64,000 bases of DNA from Dolomedes plantarius (GCA_907164885.2 OU015500.1:56186159-56250158); one strand, 5' to 3'; shown: positions 10,762 through 23,071, counted from the stretch's first letter. Numbers and translations: made by a program. The notes: a model not told the origin generated them from the letters alone.

Positions 10762-12959
10762 ATATCTAAATCAGGTAGTGAAGCAAAAAATTGTCACTGT
10801 GAATGACATGTGGAAAGGAGAATCAGATATTTTGCAGATGTTAATTAGAAGTTTTCTTGTTGTTTTGCTCAACAGGAAAATTCCCATTTGGATTGTCCAA
10901 GTAAACACATTTTAAAACCATTATATAATCAAAAAAAAATTTTACTTGAAAATGTTCATTATGTATAAAATTATGACTTCTGCATCAATTTTAAGTTTTA
11001 GAACTCTGAATTGAGATGTAGAGACTTCAATACTACAAAACGTTGGATACATTTAGAAAAGCAGAAATAAACAATTAACAAAACATTATTAATTTTTAAG
11101 TAAACAAATTGGTATAAGGAGCTAAATAGTATTGGTATAAGGAGAAATAGCTGTTTGAAATCTTGCAATAAATAATAAATTTCAGAATTACTTTATGTAC
11201 AATAAATAAAATTTGTTTCCAATATTTTTTTTTTTATTAAAGTGATTATGTTAACTCTCTTCGTCATTATGAATCTTTTCAGGCATAAAATTCTAAAATA
11301 ACCCTTAAATTCAGATAAAACTAAATCAGAATTCAATTCATTATTTGATTATTTTACGAAAAGATAATTTAACGTATGTGTAAGTAACTTTGTAACAGAT
11401 TTCATTTTCTTCCGGCATATTATAAATTTCAACATTTTGCGTCCAATTAGAAATGGTGGATTCTAAGAAATTATATACTTCAATTCTAACAAAAACTGAT
11501 CTTACCTTTCTAAATTTTTGTAATGTGTTTCATATCCAACACTAACGTTCTTTGATTTTTAACTGATCGTAAAAAAAATCAAAGAATTTAGCCTTTGAGA
11601 CGTATATCAAAGGTAGTGAGCGATTTTAAAGATCAAAGCTCAAAAATAAAAAGGAGTGATGAGTACGGCAAATTACCTATCTGATATAAAAGATAAAAGA
11701 CTAAAAATTTCAGCATGGTGACTTTATATTTTTTATGAGTTGTATTTGTCTTTGTATAAAATACCTTTGATATAATTTTTTTATCTTCTCACTTTCAGAA
11801 TTTTAAATTTAGTTATCCAGATACGATGATCTACATCACACCTTCTAAAAACCGAAACTTTATTTTTAATATTTTTTTAGACCAGCATGTCTTTATTTTT
11901 AGCAATGTGTGTCTTACCAGCACATTGTTTAAAATTTTCATTGAGGAGAAAAATATCTATGACTTATGAAATTAAAAAAAAAATAAAAATCTCTTAGTTT
12001 ATAACTTTCATGTTTACGTTAGTTAAACTATAGAATTAAAATTATTTATGCTCTCCTAGACGCAATTATAAGTAAAATAGGACTATCTATTCTGATAAAT
12101 GAAAATTATATATATTTTGAAAATGTTGAACATATAATTCATCATTTTTCAAAATATTAACTTGAAAGGTTACTCAAACAACGCATTTTCTCTCGCTCAT
12201 GAAAATTTAATACATTTCCATCAAACATCAGTCAGATATGTCAAATATATCTTCCCGTTTAACACGTGATTTCAACTCGCTCTGATTACTTTCAAGAAAG
12301 GCTCTTCGGAGATTGTCTGTAGGGTGAAGGTTTAGAAAGTTACAAAAACTTGCAAACTAGAGGTGGAAAATTATGTGATTGCATGCACTTTTTAAGGAAA
12401 CTAAAATAGGAAGTTTCTAAAAGAATTAGCACATTCATTACATTGTAAGATTTTATCAAAAATTATGATCGGATTTTTTTTATTAATACATGCAATTGTT
12501 TAATAAAATACGTCATATGGAATGTGAATTTAAATAAAAACAGAAACAAAGAAAAAAAAATCAGAATGCGAACTCCGAGTTTTACATTTTTTTCATTATA
12601 TATTAAACCGTTATATATTCATATATTCATGTAGGAAACGATATCTGAAATATTACTTGTGCTTTTGTTTACCCCTACCTACTGAAAAATTTTGAAGAGC
12701 ACAGCAGTTTAATGTAAGCAATTTTTGGCAAATGTAATTTTAGAATACAAACGATGCGTTCGGGCTTCTCGGTAAGGTTTCAAAATTATTTAATTCCTTA
12801 ATCATGGATACAAAATCACTAAAGGTCTTTGGATCTGGAGTTTGTTCACCATAGTTAAAACCTGAATACACGGCGCATCTTACAGGTTTGTCTAGTTTAA
12901 ACAGCTTTGTCATTAAAAAATGGCCAGCTTAAACTAGTTTGGTCAAACAAGTGTGGTGA
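10762..12959. other. AT-rich non-coding stretch
   Basis: I see no transposon end, gene or tandem structure. The stretch may be intergenic or upstream sequence of the candidate promoter that follows. Confidence 0.5.
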
Positions 12960-12981
12960 TCACACTACGCAATCTGAGGCG

Positions 12982-13097
12982 TGACGTCAGATCCAACGTG
13001 ACGGATTCTACAAACCATCTGAGGTGCTTCCAAACCTAGCACAGCTCTGTACTTTCAATGCCGTATGCTAATTTTCGAGGCATGCAGCGTATAAAAG
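12982..13097 (+). promoter_or_regulatory. Candidate RNA polymerase II promoter: CRE and TATA box
   Basis: A perfect palindromic cAMP-response-type site, TGACGTCA, lies at 12982-12989. About 100 bp downstream is a canonical TATAAAAGG at 13090-13098. The sequence between and after them is markedly less AT-rich than the surroundings. An ATG opening a signal-peptide-like frame starts about 108 bp after the TATA box. The three elements lie in the right order and spacing for an arthropod promoter, though each can occur by chance. Confidence 0.4.
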
Positions 13098-13197
13098 GCT
13101 GAAACATTTTTAGCCATGCCTAGGAGGAGGGAGTTCCAGCTTGGCAGTCGGCAGCAGCTTCCATTCTATCCTGTCTTCCGAAGCTTTCTGACCAGTA

Positions 13198-13257
13198 ATG
13201 AAGGTGAATGAAAATCTACTCCCACTCGTTATTTTGTGGACTTCATGTTATGTCCGG
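13198..13257 (+). CDS. Candidate first coding exon with signal-peptide-like start
   Basis: From ATG 13198, with G at -3, the frame encodes 19 full codons plus two bases up to a possible splice donor CG|GTAATT near 13258. Unspliced, it would stop at once at the TAA inside that donor. The predicted start is a short polar n-region, MKVNEN, followed by a hydrophobic core, LLPLVILW, and small residues. That is the layout of a secretory signal peptide. A TATA box lies about 108 bp upstream. I cannot identify the downstream exons; the following sequence is taken over by a hAT element at 13447. It could be the first exon of a secreted protein with long introns, or chance. Confidence 0.3.
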
Positions 13258-13438
13258 TAATTTATAATCTTTCCTTCATCATCTGAATTTTGGGTTATTT
13301 TTAAATAAAAGACAAAGGTTTGGTTGAACTGCTTTTATGATCACTCAAATAGGAAACAGATTGGGGTGGGAGGGGGAAACAGAACCTAACATTTACCTAA
13401 CATACCTCCCCAAACAAGCTACCTATGTTTACCGGTTC

Positions 13439-14615
13439 ATCTAGACCAGGGGTTCTCAACCTTTCAGGCTCTATGCCTCCCTTTGACCACTGATGTGAGG
13501 TCACGCCTCCCCCCCACCACCACCACATGTGGCCAATACAAGTAGTACAATCGGAATTTGAAACTGAAGCTGGTTATTAAATGAAAATATAGAATAGATA
13601 ATTTCATACAATTCAAACATACAAAATTACATACAAAATTTAATATTACTACTGATATCTTAATTTGGAACACATTATTATTAGTACATATGAAATCAAA
13701 GAATTAAATACAGATCAAATATATTTGAGGCACTCAAGGATCCAAGTGAGGTTGGCATGTAATACCAGTCACTTTCAAAACATTAATGAGAGGGATGACA
13801 CTGTTTGTCCTTGACAAGTTTTTGAATATTAGGTTGTAACTGTGACTAAGCACACCTCAGGTCACTTTCAACGTCCAGGTTTGCTAGATATTTTGACTTT
13901 ACGTATGCTAATGCTGAAAATCCAGATTCACAGAGATATGTGGATGAAAACTGCACTAACAACCTCAAAGCTTCCAAAGCAACTTCTGGGTAAACAGAAA
14001 AATAGAGTAACCAAAAATTTTCAACATACATGTTTTCGAATTCCGAGTTTGCTTGAGATTCACATTTTAGGTCGATTGTCTGTTCCTGAATATGATCAGG
14101 AAGTATATCCACGATGATTTTAAAAGGATCTCTTGTCAACTTAAACTCCCAGTTCTCTGAACTAGTAATATCTGGAAAATATTCTGCAATTTCATTTTGC
14201 AATGCTACCAAATGCCCTGATATACGGTCCTTCAATTCATTTCTCTATTGCAAAGGGAGGTTTTTTTTCATCGAGGAAGTCGTTCAATCTTGGAAAGTAT
14301 GAAAAGTTTGGCTCTGAACTCTGAAGACGGCGTTGCCAAAGAGTTATCTTTTCTGTGAAACCCTTAACTACATCATAAGTCTTCAGAATGTTTTTCTGAC
14401 ATTGTAGCTACGACAAATATCGTGTGTGGCAATTATTGTGTTCGTGTTCATATGTCGAAAATACGCTACGGTTACATTGTGACCGCAAAATTGAGTACAA
14501 TAAATTACAGTTGGCTTTACGTTTTATTTTATTTTTAAACTCTTGTCTCCCTTGAAATTCTTCTACGCCTCCCCAGGGGGGCGTGCCCCCCAGGTTGAGA
14601 ACCGCTGATCTAGAC
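13439..14615 (-). mobile_element. hAT element with perfect TSD and transposase fragment
   Basis: The element at 13447-14607 (1161 bp) begins CAGGGGTTCTCAACCT and ends as the inverse of CAGCGGTTCTCAACCT. It is flanked by perfect octamers ATCTAGAC at 13439-13446 and 14608-14615. Subterminal runs (GCCTCCC near both ends) are also inverted. It carries the C-terminal part of a hAT transposase on the minus strand and has lost the N-terminal half. Confidence 0.93.
13780..14420 (-). pseudogene. C-terminal fragment of a hAT transposase
   Basis: The best open segment is 14235 to 13846 on the minus strand. It contains the hAT dimerisation region, with FSSTYLCESGFSAL followed by VKSKY and an L-V-E-S-D-L motif, in the order seen in ZBED5/FAM200-like transposases. 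A TAG at 13846-13848 interrupts the tail, which continues in frame with a QKLVKDKQ-like end. Upstream the same kind of sequence continues to about 14420 beyond a second in-frame stop near 14243-14245. The BED finger and first catalytic region are absent, so this is a relic. Confidence 0.8.
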
Positions 14616-15028
14616 TACAACCCAGATAATAATATGAAAATTATCAAGTTTTCAAAACAGGGATACGCAGCTTCTTAAAATCTATTATAAAAATTAGCTT
14701 TATTTTCTTAATTTTTACTGATTTGTCCTCTAAAAACTAAAATCTTATATTTTATGTCGATTTTAAGGAAGCTGTGTATCCTAGTACTCCCTTCTCTATG
14801 GGTAGGGATATTAAGACATGAACAATCTTTTCCGATCTTTTAATTCCTGGAAGGGCGTATGCAGATAGGCCAAAAGCCCATCCTATGTTTGTATCACTTT
14901 AAGTTAATGTTAAACTCGTCAAAAATGTTACTTTCATGAGGAGGTTCTTATCGGATGTCAGCCGTACATTTGAATGGGGGTAGTGAAATATGCACTGAAC
15001 CTCAAAACATATCGTTTAAAACTTAATG
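14616..15028. other. Non-coding stretch between two hAT elements
   Basis: No gene or repeat recognised. Confidence 0.5.
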
Positions 15029-15582
15029 GTGTAATGCAGGGTTACCCAAAGTGGGTGATTCCGCCCTCGGAGGATCACTGGAACAATCCGAGAATTGTTC
15101 CATCCGAAGGGGAGATTGTACCAAAGGCCGTGGTAGGCGAGGAGGTAGAACCATCGGGTGCAAATTGAAGGCGGTGGAAGCATTAAGAAAAGACTAAAAT
15201 ATTCGGAAACATCCCGAGAAGGCTGGACACAGGGAACTCGGGAATAAATTATTTTTAAAGTTATTCGTAATTTTTACTTTAATAATATCCTTCGTCATCT
15301 AAATTTTCTGTGCATAATCCGTAAGTTGCCGTTGTTGATCTTAATAAATATTTCTACAATTTCAAACTTCAAGGTGTCTTATTTACAATAACAGGTATCT
15401 TTACTATGTTTTTGTAAATAGTAGATAGAAATATAGATGCATAAAAGGGCGAAAATTTGTCACTATATCTCTGTTTGTTCGATTAAGGAAGGTAAATTTC
15501 CAGGGGGGTAGGTGCTAGGTAATTTTGCTTCTCCGAAAAAGGGGGCGTAGGCAAAATACGTTTGGGAAACCCTGGTGTAGCG
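15029..15582. mobile_element. Non-autonomous hAT element, 538 bp
   Basis: The element at 15037-15574 starts CAGGGTTACCCAAA and ends as the inverse of CAGGGTTTCCCAAA. The flanking octamers are GTGTAATG and GTGTAGCG, matching at 6 of 8. GGGGGC-type runs are found inside both ends. No transposase-like frame is present; the small open frame near 14974-15168 crosses the element boundary and is not a gene. Confidence 0.82.
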
Positions 15583-18130
15583 TAAAGCACGGGTTCACGT
15601 GACTATCTGCACGTGTATCCTGATATCTCCCATTCAAATTTTTTTGAGTTTCTCAGTAATGTACTCTAGATAACATGTTTACATAGTTAAGGCAAATTAA
15701 AATTTTTAAATTTCACTTCAAATCACAGTCACTCTATTCATTTTATTTTGCAGCCAAGCAACTCAACTATTAAATTAATTGAAAACTGATAATAGCATTC
15801 AGGTGCAAATTTTATAGTGAGAGACATGCAACTTTTTAAGGTATAACTATTCGGGAAATTCTAAAATTGATTCAATGAATTTTATGTATTATGTCTCTTG
15901 CCATAATATCAACAAAATAACAGAAAAATAAATCTATTCAAGAATTTCAAAATACATTTTTATGATAAAAAAATAGTCACCTTAAAGTACATTTATCATC
16001 GGAGTTAAAAGAGATAAACACTCAATTTATTTCTTATTTAGAATTATATATCACCAAATAGGTAATAAATGCATAAAATATAGAGAAAACAATATTCAGC
16101 CTACAATAACAAACATATCTGCAAAATATGAAAATAAAAAAGACATTTTAGAGATCCACCTGAAGTACAATATTTTTAATAAAATATCATATGAACTACA
16201 TTAGGTATGATCCACGTTTGATAAATTTAAGACTCACGAATAAATATTCTTTCGACAATCAGAATTTCGTGAGATTTAATATATTTACTAGCATGCGCAG
16301 GATAATAAGATTAAATTAGACTATTTGTTTTTCTCCAGATCTAAGTTCTCTTTAAAATATGAATTTTTGACTCTTTCAGTCTTTTTTGGAGGGGAGGGAG
16401 TGCGGTATAAATCGTACAAATTTTCACTAAAACATTAACAATATAAGAGTGGTAAAAGGTAATATGAAAGTTCTGAAAGTGAAATGTATATAAATTATGA
16501 TTTTTTTCCCTGCAGAAAACATTCCATAATCAGCCTGTCTTAAATGGCTTCTTAAAAGTGAAAGTCATACAGTGTAGACATAGAGAAAGACATAGAGAAG
16601 ATAATTATAACTCTGATCTAGTAAAAATAAGGGTTATCGGAACTATACAATTTTTAAGGAAAACATTTTAACAGAGTGGGCTAAATGGACTTTTATATGG
16701 TTTAATATATATATATTTCGAAGTATGAATAATAAATTAGAATATTTGCATTAGACACCCCCAATTTAAACACCATTCCTAAATCCTTTTACTTCTATAA
16801 AGTCATGCAATAAAGGGAAAAATTTAAAGAAAACAAAATTTAACGGGTTTTTTTTCAAGTTTTTTGGATCCTTTTTAAATAATAGCAAATCTTTTAAATA
16901 GTTGTTCTCAATAATCTCCCTTTTACACTCAAATGTAATTTTATGTGTTTTTCAATGTTCCCCATGTATGTATTATAATGTATAAAAGTCTCCTTGTAGT
17001 TTCTTATATTCAAAAATATGTAGACTGTCTTATTTGAAAGGAGTCCTGTGAGATCCCTTGTGCTCCAAGAGGAGAAATATGTGAGAACCATAAAGAAAAT
17101 TTCACACTCAGGATGTGTCATAACAATATAAGTGATGCCTACTTATATATGCTGTTTCTTATATGAAATTAGTATGCATAAATTGATAGGTAACTATCAA
17201 GTACACAGTGCTGCTAAGAAGAGAATCACGTGTTAGCAATTTAACATTTGTTGAGCTATGATATTATATTATAGTCCAGAATATCGTATCGTCAAACTAT
17301 CAAAATCACAGATGTGGACTTTAAATTAGAAAACTTTGCAAAGCAGTGAAAAAAACAGCCATAGCATAAATATGAAGTCATGGAAGTCATAGATTTGCTT
17401 CTCTATATTTGCAGTGTATTGTTGATTATTGTGCATATGGAAAAAAAAAAGGAAATTATTTCATCACAAATAAAAGTGACTTTGATGGAAACCGATAGCT
17501 TTATTAAAGACAATATTTGGATAGCGGCTAGCTAAATGAATTCCTTTAGGTAAAAACCATATAGTTACTAAGGATTATATTGATTTCTCAGTAAAAGAAA
17601 ACCTCATTAACTTAGAATTTTGTAAGTAGGTACTTCAGAAAAACGGTGAGTCAAAATGATTTAGTCATACTTGTTTTTCTAACACTAAATTTCCCACAAT
17701 TATTGAATCCAAAGACATTGAAAAATATATTTCTTGAGTAAAAAATGATGGATTTCTTACGATATCCTTAATTAAGTAACACATAAAATACAGCTGAAAC
17801 AACTGTAAGAAAATTTTTAAAAACGATGTTGGCATAACTGGAGTAAAATTAGCTGAAGAGAACTTGGCTGTAAGCTCCTGATAAACGACTAAAATCTATA
17901 GAGTAAAAATGCGGTTTAATATTTTATATTTGAACATGTAATCCCCCCCCCATATGTACTGATTACAAACTTCGATTATGAAGGTATTATCTGCAGATAC
18001 ATATCTATTATAAAAGAAAATAATACCTTGCAATATATTTAGATTCCTCTCAACTTTCAAGTGTGATACCGGGAAAGAAAAGAAATTGGAAAAGCCGAGT
18101 ATATGCATATTTTAATGTAGCTTCTAATAC
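15583..18130. other. AT-rich non-coding stretch
   Basis: No gene, transposon end or tandem array recognised. Short frames at 16894-17121 and 17896-18108 on the minus strand have no recognisable features. Confidence 0.5.
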
Positions 18131-18352
18131 TAATTGTTTTTGTTGCTAATGTCTCCTGGACGGAAATGCTGCACACCAGGTCCATACAGGCTTTGGAGGT
18201 TTAGGAGTGCGGCTCCAGGTTGCAATATTACCACAAGTGTCGGAGTCCGTCTTAACCGAGTGCCACCTCAATTTTAATCGAGCACCTTATGGGACTAGGT
18301 CAAAATTACCCCATTCATGAGGGGATCTTACCTTTTACTATCCTCTCTGACT

Positions 18353-19204
18353 CCATAGAGCAGGGATCGTCAACCTTTTAATACCTACCGCCCATTTTTG
18401 TATCTTTGTTGGTGGCAAAGTTTGTTTACCGCCCACCTGTGCATGTCCGCAGTAACTGGATTTAGCGCAAGTGCAAAGTAAATTTTAGAGGCGAGGGTTT
18501 GCAAAATATATGTACTTAAATTTATCTTTTTATTTAAACATTATCTATATATATAAAACAGTTCCGTAACTGACTCATTCATTCATTCATTCATTCATTC
18601 ATTCACTGACTGACTGACATACAACGCACAGACCAAACCGCTGGACCTAAAGGGCTGAAATTTTGCATGGCGATTCTTCTAATAGTGTAGGGGTGCACTA
18701 AGAAAGATTTTTCAAAAATTCTTCTTAGATTTTTTTAAATTAAATTTTTAAGCTGTTTTTTAAACTTTTTTTACGTTTGCATTTAAAATAATACTTTGAG
18801 GGTTATAAAATTTATATCACGAGAAAGATCATAAAATTTCCTTTAAAATGAAATCTTTTTCGAATATTTACCTCTATTTCCTGATTTTTGGTGAATTTTT
18901 AAAGATTAATTTTTAGAATTTAATTTATTAAATGCTGATCACGTGATTTCTTTTTCTGGTACTTTAAATAAATTTATCGACACGTGCATAACAACTAAAT
19001 AAACAAAAAATATTTTTTTTTCCTTGCTAATGCGGCAGACGATTGGACATTATCCAAAAAAATATTAAAATACAGTAAAAGAAATGTTCTAAAAACTGTA
19101 CTATATTAACTGTACTATATTCTTTAGTATTCTTTATATTAGATTTAATTTTAATATTTTCTTCTACATTATTTTGTCTATAAAATTATCCTTTACGATT
19201 TTCT

Positions 19205-19241
<37 letters not shown>

Positions 19242-19675
19242 TCAATTGTATACATTGATCGTCGTATTTATCATATAATATATATTTATATTTGGCATGA
19301 ATTGCATACATTGACCGTTGTATTTAATTTGAATGTACTCCGTAGCGAAGTACGGGTTTTCAGCTAGTGTATTTATATACATAAATAGTTACGGATTGCT
19401 ACGCAGCTCATTCGTTGCTTCCTAGTCCACGAGTATACTTCGAGAAGTGTCCGGTGAATTATTACCTGTAATCTAAATTTAGAGATGGAATTCAAAAGTA
19501 CATTACAAAATCGTATTTAAAAAAGTCAAACTTGTGAATGTGTTAGCAGTGTATACGATATATGTAGGAAGAACAAAATTTGTAACAACGGACAAAAATT
19601 CCCACCCCCCACCATGAAAGCTTGAATCGCCCACTAGTGGCGTTAGGGACCAGGTTGGCTACCACTGCCATAGAG
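18353..19675. mobile_element. Non-autonomous hAT element split by a Helitron
   Basis: The element at 18361-19667 begins CAGGGATCGTCAACCT and ends as the inverse of CAGTGGTAGCCAACCT. Perfect octamers CCATAGAG lie at 18353-18360 and 19668-19675. Words for ACCGCCCA and CGCCCACT sit just inside the ends. Without the Helitron-like insert at 18544-19367, its own length is about 483 bp and it is non-coding. Confidence 0.9.
18544..19367 (+). mobile_element. Non-autonomous Helitron-like element, 824 bp
   Basis: The 5' end is TCTATATATATAAAACAG (18544 on) after a flanking A. The 3' end is CTAG (19364-19367) before a flanking T, with no target duplication. A 3' hairpin with a perfect 5-bp stem, CCGTA (19340-19344) and TACGG (19351-19355), and a 6-base loop sits 8 bases before CTAG. 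These are the standard Helitron end features. The interior is non-coding, with an ATTC microsatellite near 18575-18603 and a TA run near 19208-19235. It belongs to the same family as the inverted copy at 6414-9054. Confidence 0.85.
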
Positions 19676-19812
19676 GGACTTTCTAGGGATTTAACGTGTA
19701 TTCTATCCGGCCTAGACACGGCTGCATTTAATGGCGCGTATCGGTATTCATACCGAGAACCATCGGCGTCGAAAGCAGACGCTCTATCACTACCTTGGGA
19801 AGGATTAATTGT

Positions 19813-21233
19813 ATGAATGTTTATCCATAAAGTTAAATCCAGTTGGGTAAAAAAAAAATCGGATACATAAAAAAACTTTCCCGATGAACTATTTAGTAAG
19901 AAGAATTATCAAAACCGAAGCAAAAAAATATCGTAAGAACCATTATTAAACGTCCACTACAGAAAAAAATCCTTAAAATATATTTTTCAGTGTTATAAAA
20001 TGCAGTTTGAAGAAAACTTTAATGTAGGTCGTGCACTAAATCTATTTTTAGAAGCATAGAAATAATATAAAATCCAATGCAAAATACCACGATATGCTTT
20101 GAATCTGAGCAGTTTATGACATCGTTAAATGTTTCGGCTACAGAAAATAAATCAAATTCTGTTTTAAGATAAAACCAAAACATTTAATGCATGTTATAAA
20201 AGTGAAAACATTTACTTTTTTGGTCTCGAGTATTTCCGCAATTTGATTTAATTAAAGGTTTGGTCACATTTCATTGAAAAATGAATACAGAACATGTTAC
20301 TTAATATTAATATTTAAATAAACAAAAAAATTATGTTAAATATGTAAAGAATGGGATTATGAGTTTTAGTGACAAATTGAAATATCATGAAAATATGATC
20401 AGAACCTTAGTACATTAAAGTAATAGTTCCATTAACCACGCTAATGAATTATAAAGGGAATTGCCATTTTATAATTTTTTTACCTTACGTTTAACGTTAG
20501 TTTCTTTCATAAGAAAAATCCCGCATAAATAATATAAAAACTAATATTTTATGACTGGAAAAATTTAATTAATTTTAAATTTCCATTACCTATGAATAGT
20601 GGATGATATTAATCCTCCGCAGGTCATAGATATTAACTCATAGGTATTCATGCATTCAACGAACGAACCATCATTCTCGTCATACTGAACTCTCGTCGGT
20701 GTCTCGTCATACTGAACTCTCGTCGGTGTCTCGTCATACTGAAGACACCAGCGGTGTAAATGACGTGGCTCGTGGGCCAAATGCGACCCGTCAGCGATCA
20801 ATCTAAGTCCCACGAAGCCTTTAATGAAGACACTTAATACTATATATCTAAAATGTACGGGATATTATTTTAAATGTATAATATTATGGGAGAAGTATAT
20901 AAGAAATGAATATACATATTATTTTTTTTAGTAATCAGTAATTTATTATTTGTCAGATAAATTATTATTATCTTGCCCATCTTTCTCATTTTCTTGCAGC
21001 CTGCAGAGGCTTCCCATAAAGTATTAAGGCTATCATCAAATTTCAAGTTGTGCAGGACTAATCTAAAAGCACTCGAAGCTAAACCCAAATCTTCCAAGCT
21101 TTAAGTCCTTCAGGAATTAAGGGCAATTTATTTCCCTTATTTTGCCTTTCGTTACTAATGCAACACCTTTCTGTTTACCACAAAATATAGAGTTTCAGTC
21201 GTCTCTATATATATGTCTCTATATACGAGTATA
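19813..21233. other. AT-rich non-coding stretch with a small minisatellite
   Basis: No gene is supported. A short 27-bp tandem repeat sits at 20676-20745. The sequence near 20750-20800 has GTGGGCCAAATGCGACCCG, reminiscent of a hAT end, but no partner end was found. Confidence 0.5.
20676..20745. repeat. 27-bp minisatellite, about 2.5 copies
   Basis: The unit CATACTGAACTCTCGTCGG plus TGTCTCGT is repeated about two and a half times without change, so it is young. A minus-strand open frame reads it as a YDETPTRVQ repeat, but nothing else supports translation. Confidence 0.8.
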
Positions 21234-22646
21234 TACACTGCTGGCCACTGTAAATGCAACACCACGAAGGAAACATGCAAATAACATGAAATTTACAACA
21301 TGCATTAGCGGAGGTGAGATATGCAAATGATTAGAATTTCAGAGCAGACGCACATTACGCGCGCCTGTGGCGCCACTTCAAAGCGCTATTTAAGGCTTGG
21401 AGATTTCGACGATTTCAAGTTCGGCAATTGTGTTTTTCTTGTGTTTTTTTCAAAAAAACGATCAATTATGCCTCGCCGAAAACAGCGATCATCTTTTGAT
21501 CAAGTATCCGAGTTCGACAGAGGAAGGATAGTGGCCTACCGAGATTGTGGATTATCTTTCAGGGAAATCGGTAGTCGTGTTGGACGAAACCAAACAACTG
21601 TAATGCGGATATGTGATCGTTGGATGCCGGAGGGTACGACGGACCGGCGTGTTCGATCGCATCCACCTCAGCGCACCACTTAACGTGATGACAGGCAAAT
21701 TGTGCGCATGGCAGTGACGGATCGCTCAGGCACATCACGAACCATAGCACAGCACATGCAGTCTGTAACGCATCATCCAGTGTCTACGCGTACCATTCGA
21801 CGCCGTTTACAGCAGAGTGGTCTGTCCCCAAGACGTCCATTGCTTTGTCTACCCTTGACGCAGAACCACAGACGTCTCCGCCGCCAATGGTGCGATGACA
21901 GAAGGATGTGGACGGCAGAATGGAATGAAATTGTCTTTACTGACGAGTCACGCTTCTCTCTGCAACACAACGATGGTCGCATTCGAGTCTGGAGACACCG
22001 TGAAGAGAGGATGCTGAACAGCCGCGTTATGCATCGCCACACTGGTCCTGCACCGGGTATTATGGTATGGGTCGGTATTGGATATCACTCTCGCACACCT
22101 CTAGTACGCATTGCCAGTACTTTAAACAGCCAGCGCTACATCACCGAGGTGTTGGATCCAGTTGTCCTTCCTTACCTTCAGGGCTTGCCCACAGCCATAT
22201 TTCAACAGGATAATGCGCGACCACACGTGGCACGCATTGTCCAACGGTTCTTCGTCAATCGCCAGATTGAATTGCTTCCCTGGCCGCCTCACTCTCCGGA
22301 TCTTTCACCGATAAAAAACATGTGGTCCATGGTTGCTCTACGATTGACCCATATTCCATCACCAGCTGCCACAGCAGATCAACTTTAGCAACGTGTGGAA
22401 GCTGCTTGGTCTGCTGTACCCCAAGAACTCATCCAAAGTCTCTTTGAATCAATGCCGAGGCGTGTGGCAGCGGTGATCTCCAACAATGGCGGCTACTCTG
22501 GCTACTGATTTTGGCAGGAACCACACTTCACAGAAGTCTATAAATTTAATCATTTGATACTTGGTCAACATGTTATCTACAAAATAAATTTTGTTAGGAT
22601 ATCTCTTGTCTTTCTTGGTGTTGCAATTTGGGTGGCCAGCAGTGTA
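21234..22646 (+). mobile_element. Tc1 element with paired inverted repeats
   Basis: The element spans 21236-22644 (1409 bp) between TA dinucleotides. The ends read CACTGCTGGCCAC inward and remain similar for about 40 bp, including GCAACACCA on each side. The transposase gene nearly fills it on the plus strand. It sits beside TA-rich microsatellite sequence, and an LTR retrotransposon starts only about 22 bp beyond its right TA. Confidence 0.93.
21468..22508 (+). pseudogene. Tc1 transposase, two nonsense codons and lost catalytic Glu
   Basis: A single frame of 346 codons from ATG 21468 to TGA 22506-22508 has the usual Tc1 length. It carries a paired helix-turn-helix region (LSFREIGSRVGRNQTTV), a GRP-type linker changed to VRSHP, then the DDE domain: TDESRFSL (first Asp), QQDNARPHVA (second Asp) and SPDLSPIKNMW. 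The last motif normally reads PIEN, so the catalytic glutamate appears to be lysine (AAA). Two in-frame stops occur, TAA at 21681-21683 and TAG at 22386-22388, the latter just before a typical QRVEAAW tail. The C-terminus ends NNGGYSGY, as in many spider Tc1 copies I recall. The element cannot be active. Confidence 0.92.
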
Positions 22647-22667
22647 TATATATACATATATATATAA

Positions 22668-23068
22668 TGTGGGAACGCTCTCTGGCGCTCTCTGCTGACA
22701 CCCGCCGCCTTTGACTGTAACCTTGCCAGAGCGAGATAAGCGCTTGGATATATAGGATGTGTTTGCGCGGCATACAGCACAATACGAGAATACGGGAATA
22801 CGAGGCGAAGACGAGAGGAAGACGAATGATGACGCCATTTTAATGTGTTTTACCTGCATGTGGCGGGGAGACTTTTGTTATTCCTGTGAATGACTATTAA
22901 ACGACGCATTTAAAATTGCCTTGGTGTAAATTACCTATTATGTGTTATTCGTCAAATGTATTGTCTCGTGTAAATATTAAAAATTGTATTTGTGTAGCAA
23001 TATTCGTGACAATAGAGTGAAGCATCTGATGATCCCCTAAAACCCCTAGACAACAACCTTTCCTTACA
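22668..23068 (+). repeat. 5' LTR
   Basis: A 401-bp repeat starts TGTGGGAACG and ends CCTTACA. It includes a TATATAGG box near 22750 and is followed directly by a primer-binding-site-like sequence. Strong similarity to the repeat at 27077 runs along its whole length. Confidence 0.92.
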
Positions 23069-23071
23069 AAT

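Larger units (their letters stand above)
18131..19812 (-). mobile_element. tRNA-derived SINE, minus strand, split by a hAT element
   Basis: Read on the minus strand, the part at about 19805-19740 resembles a tRNA: AGTGATAGAGCG (A-box region), a GTCTGCTTTCGAC anticodon-arm-like block, then GGTATGAATACC (B-box-like). The body continues to 19676, is interrupted by the hAT element, and resumes at 18352 down to a short A-run equivalent near 18140. A possible 7-bp duplication, TAATTGT, lies at 18131-18137 and 19806-19812. Without the insertion the SINE is about 350 bp. It is the oldest of three nested layers here. Confidence 0.55.
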
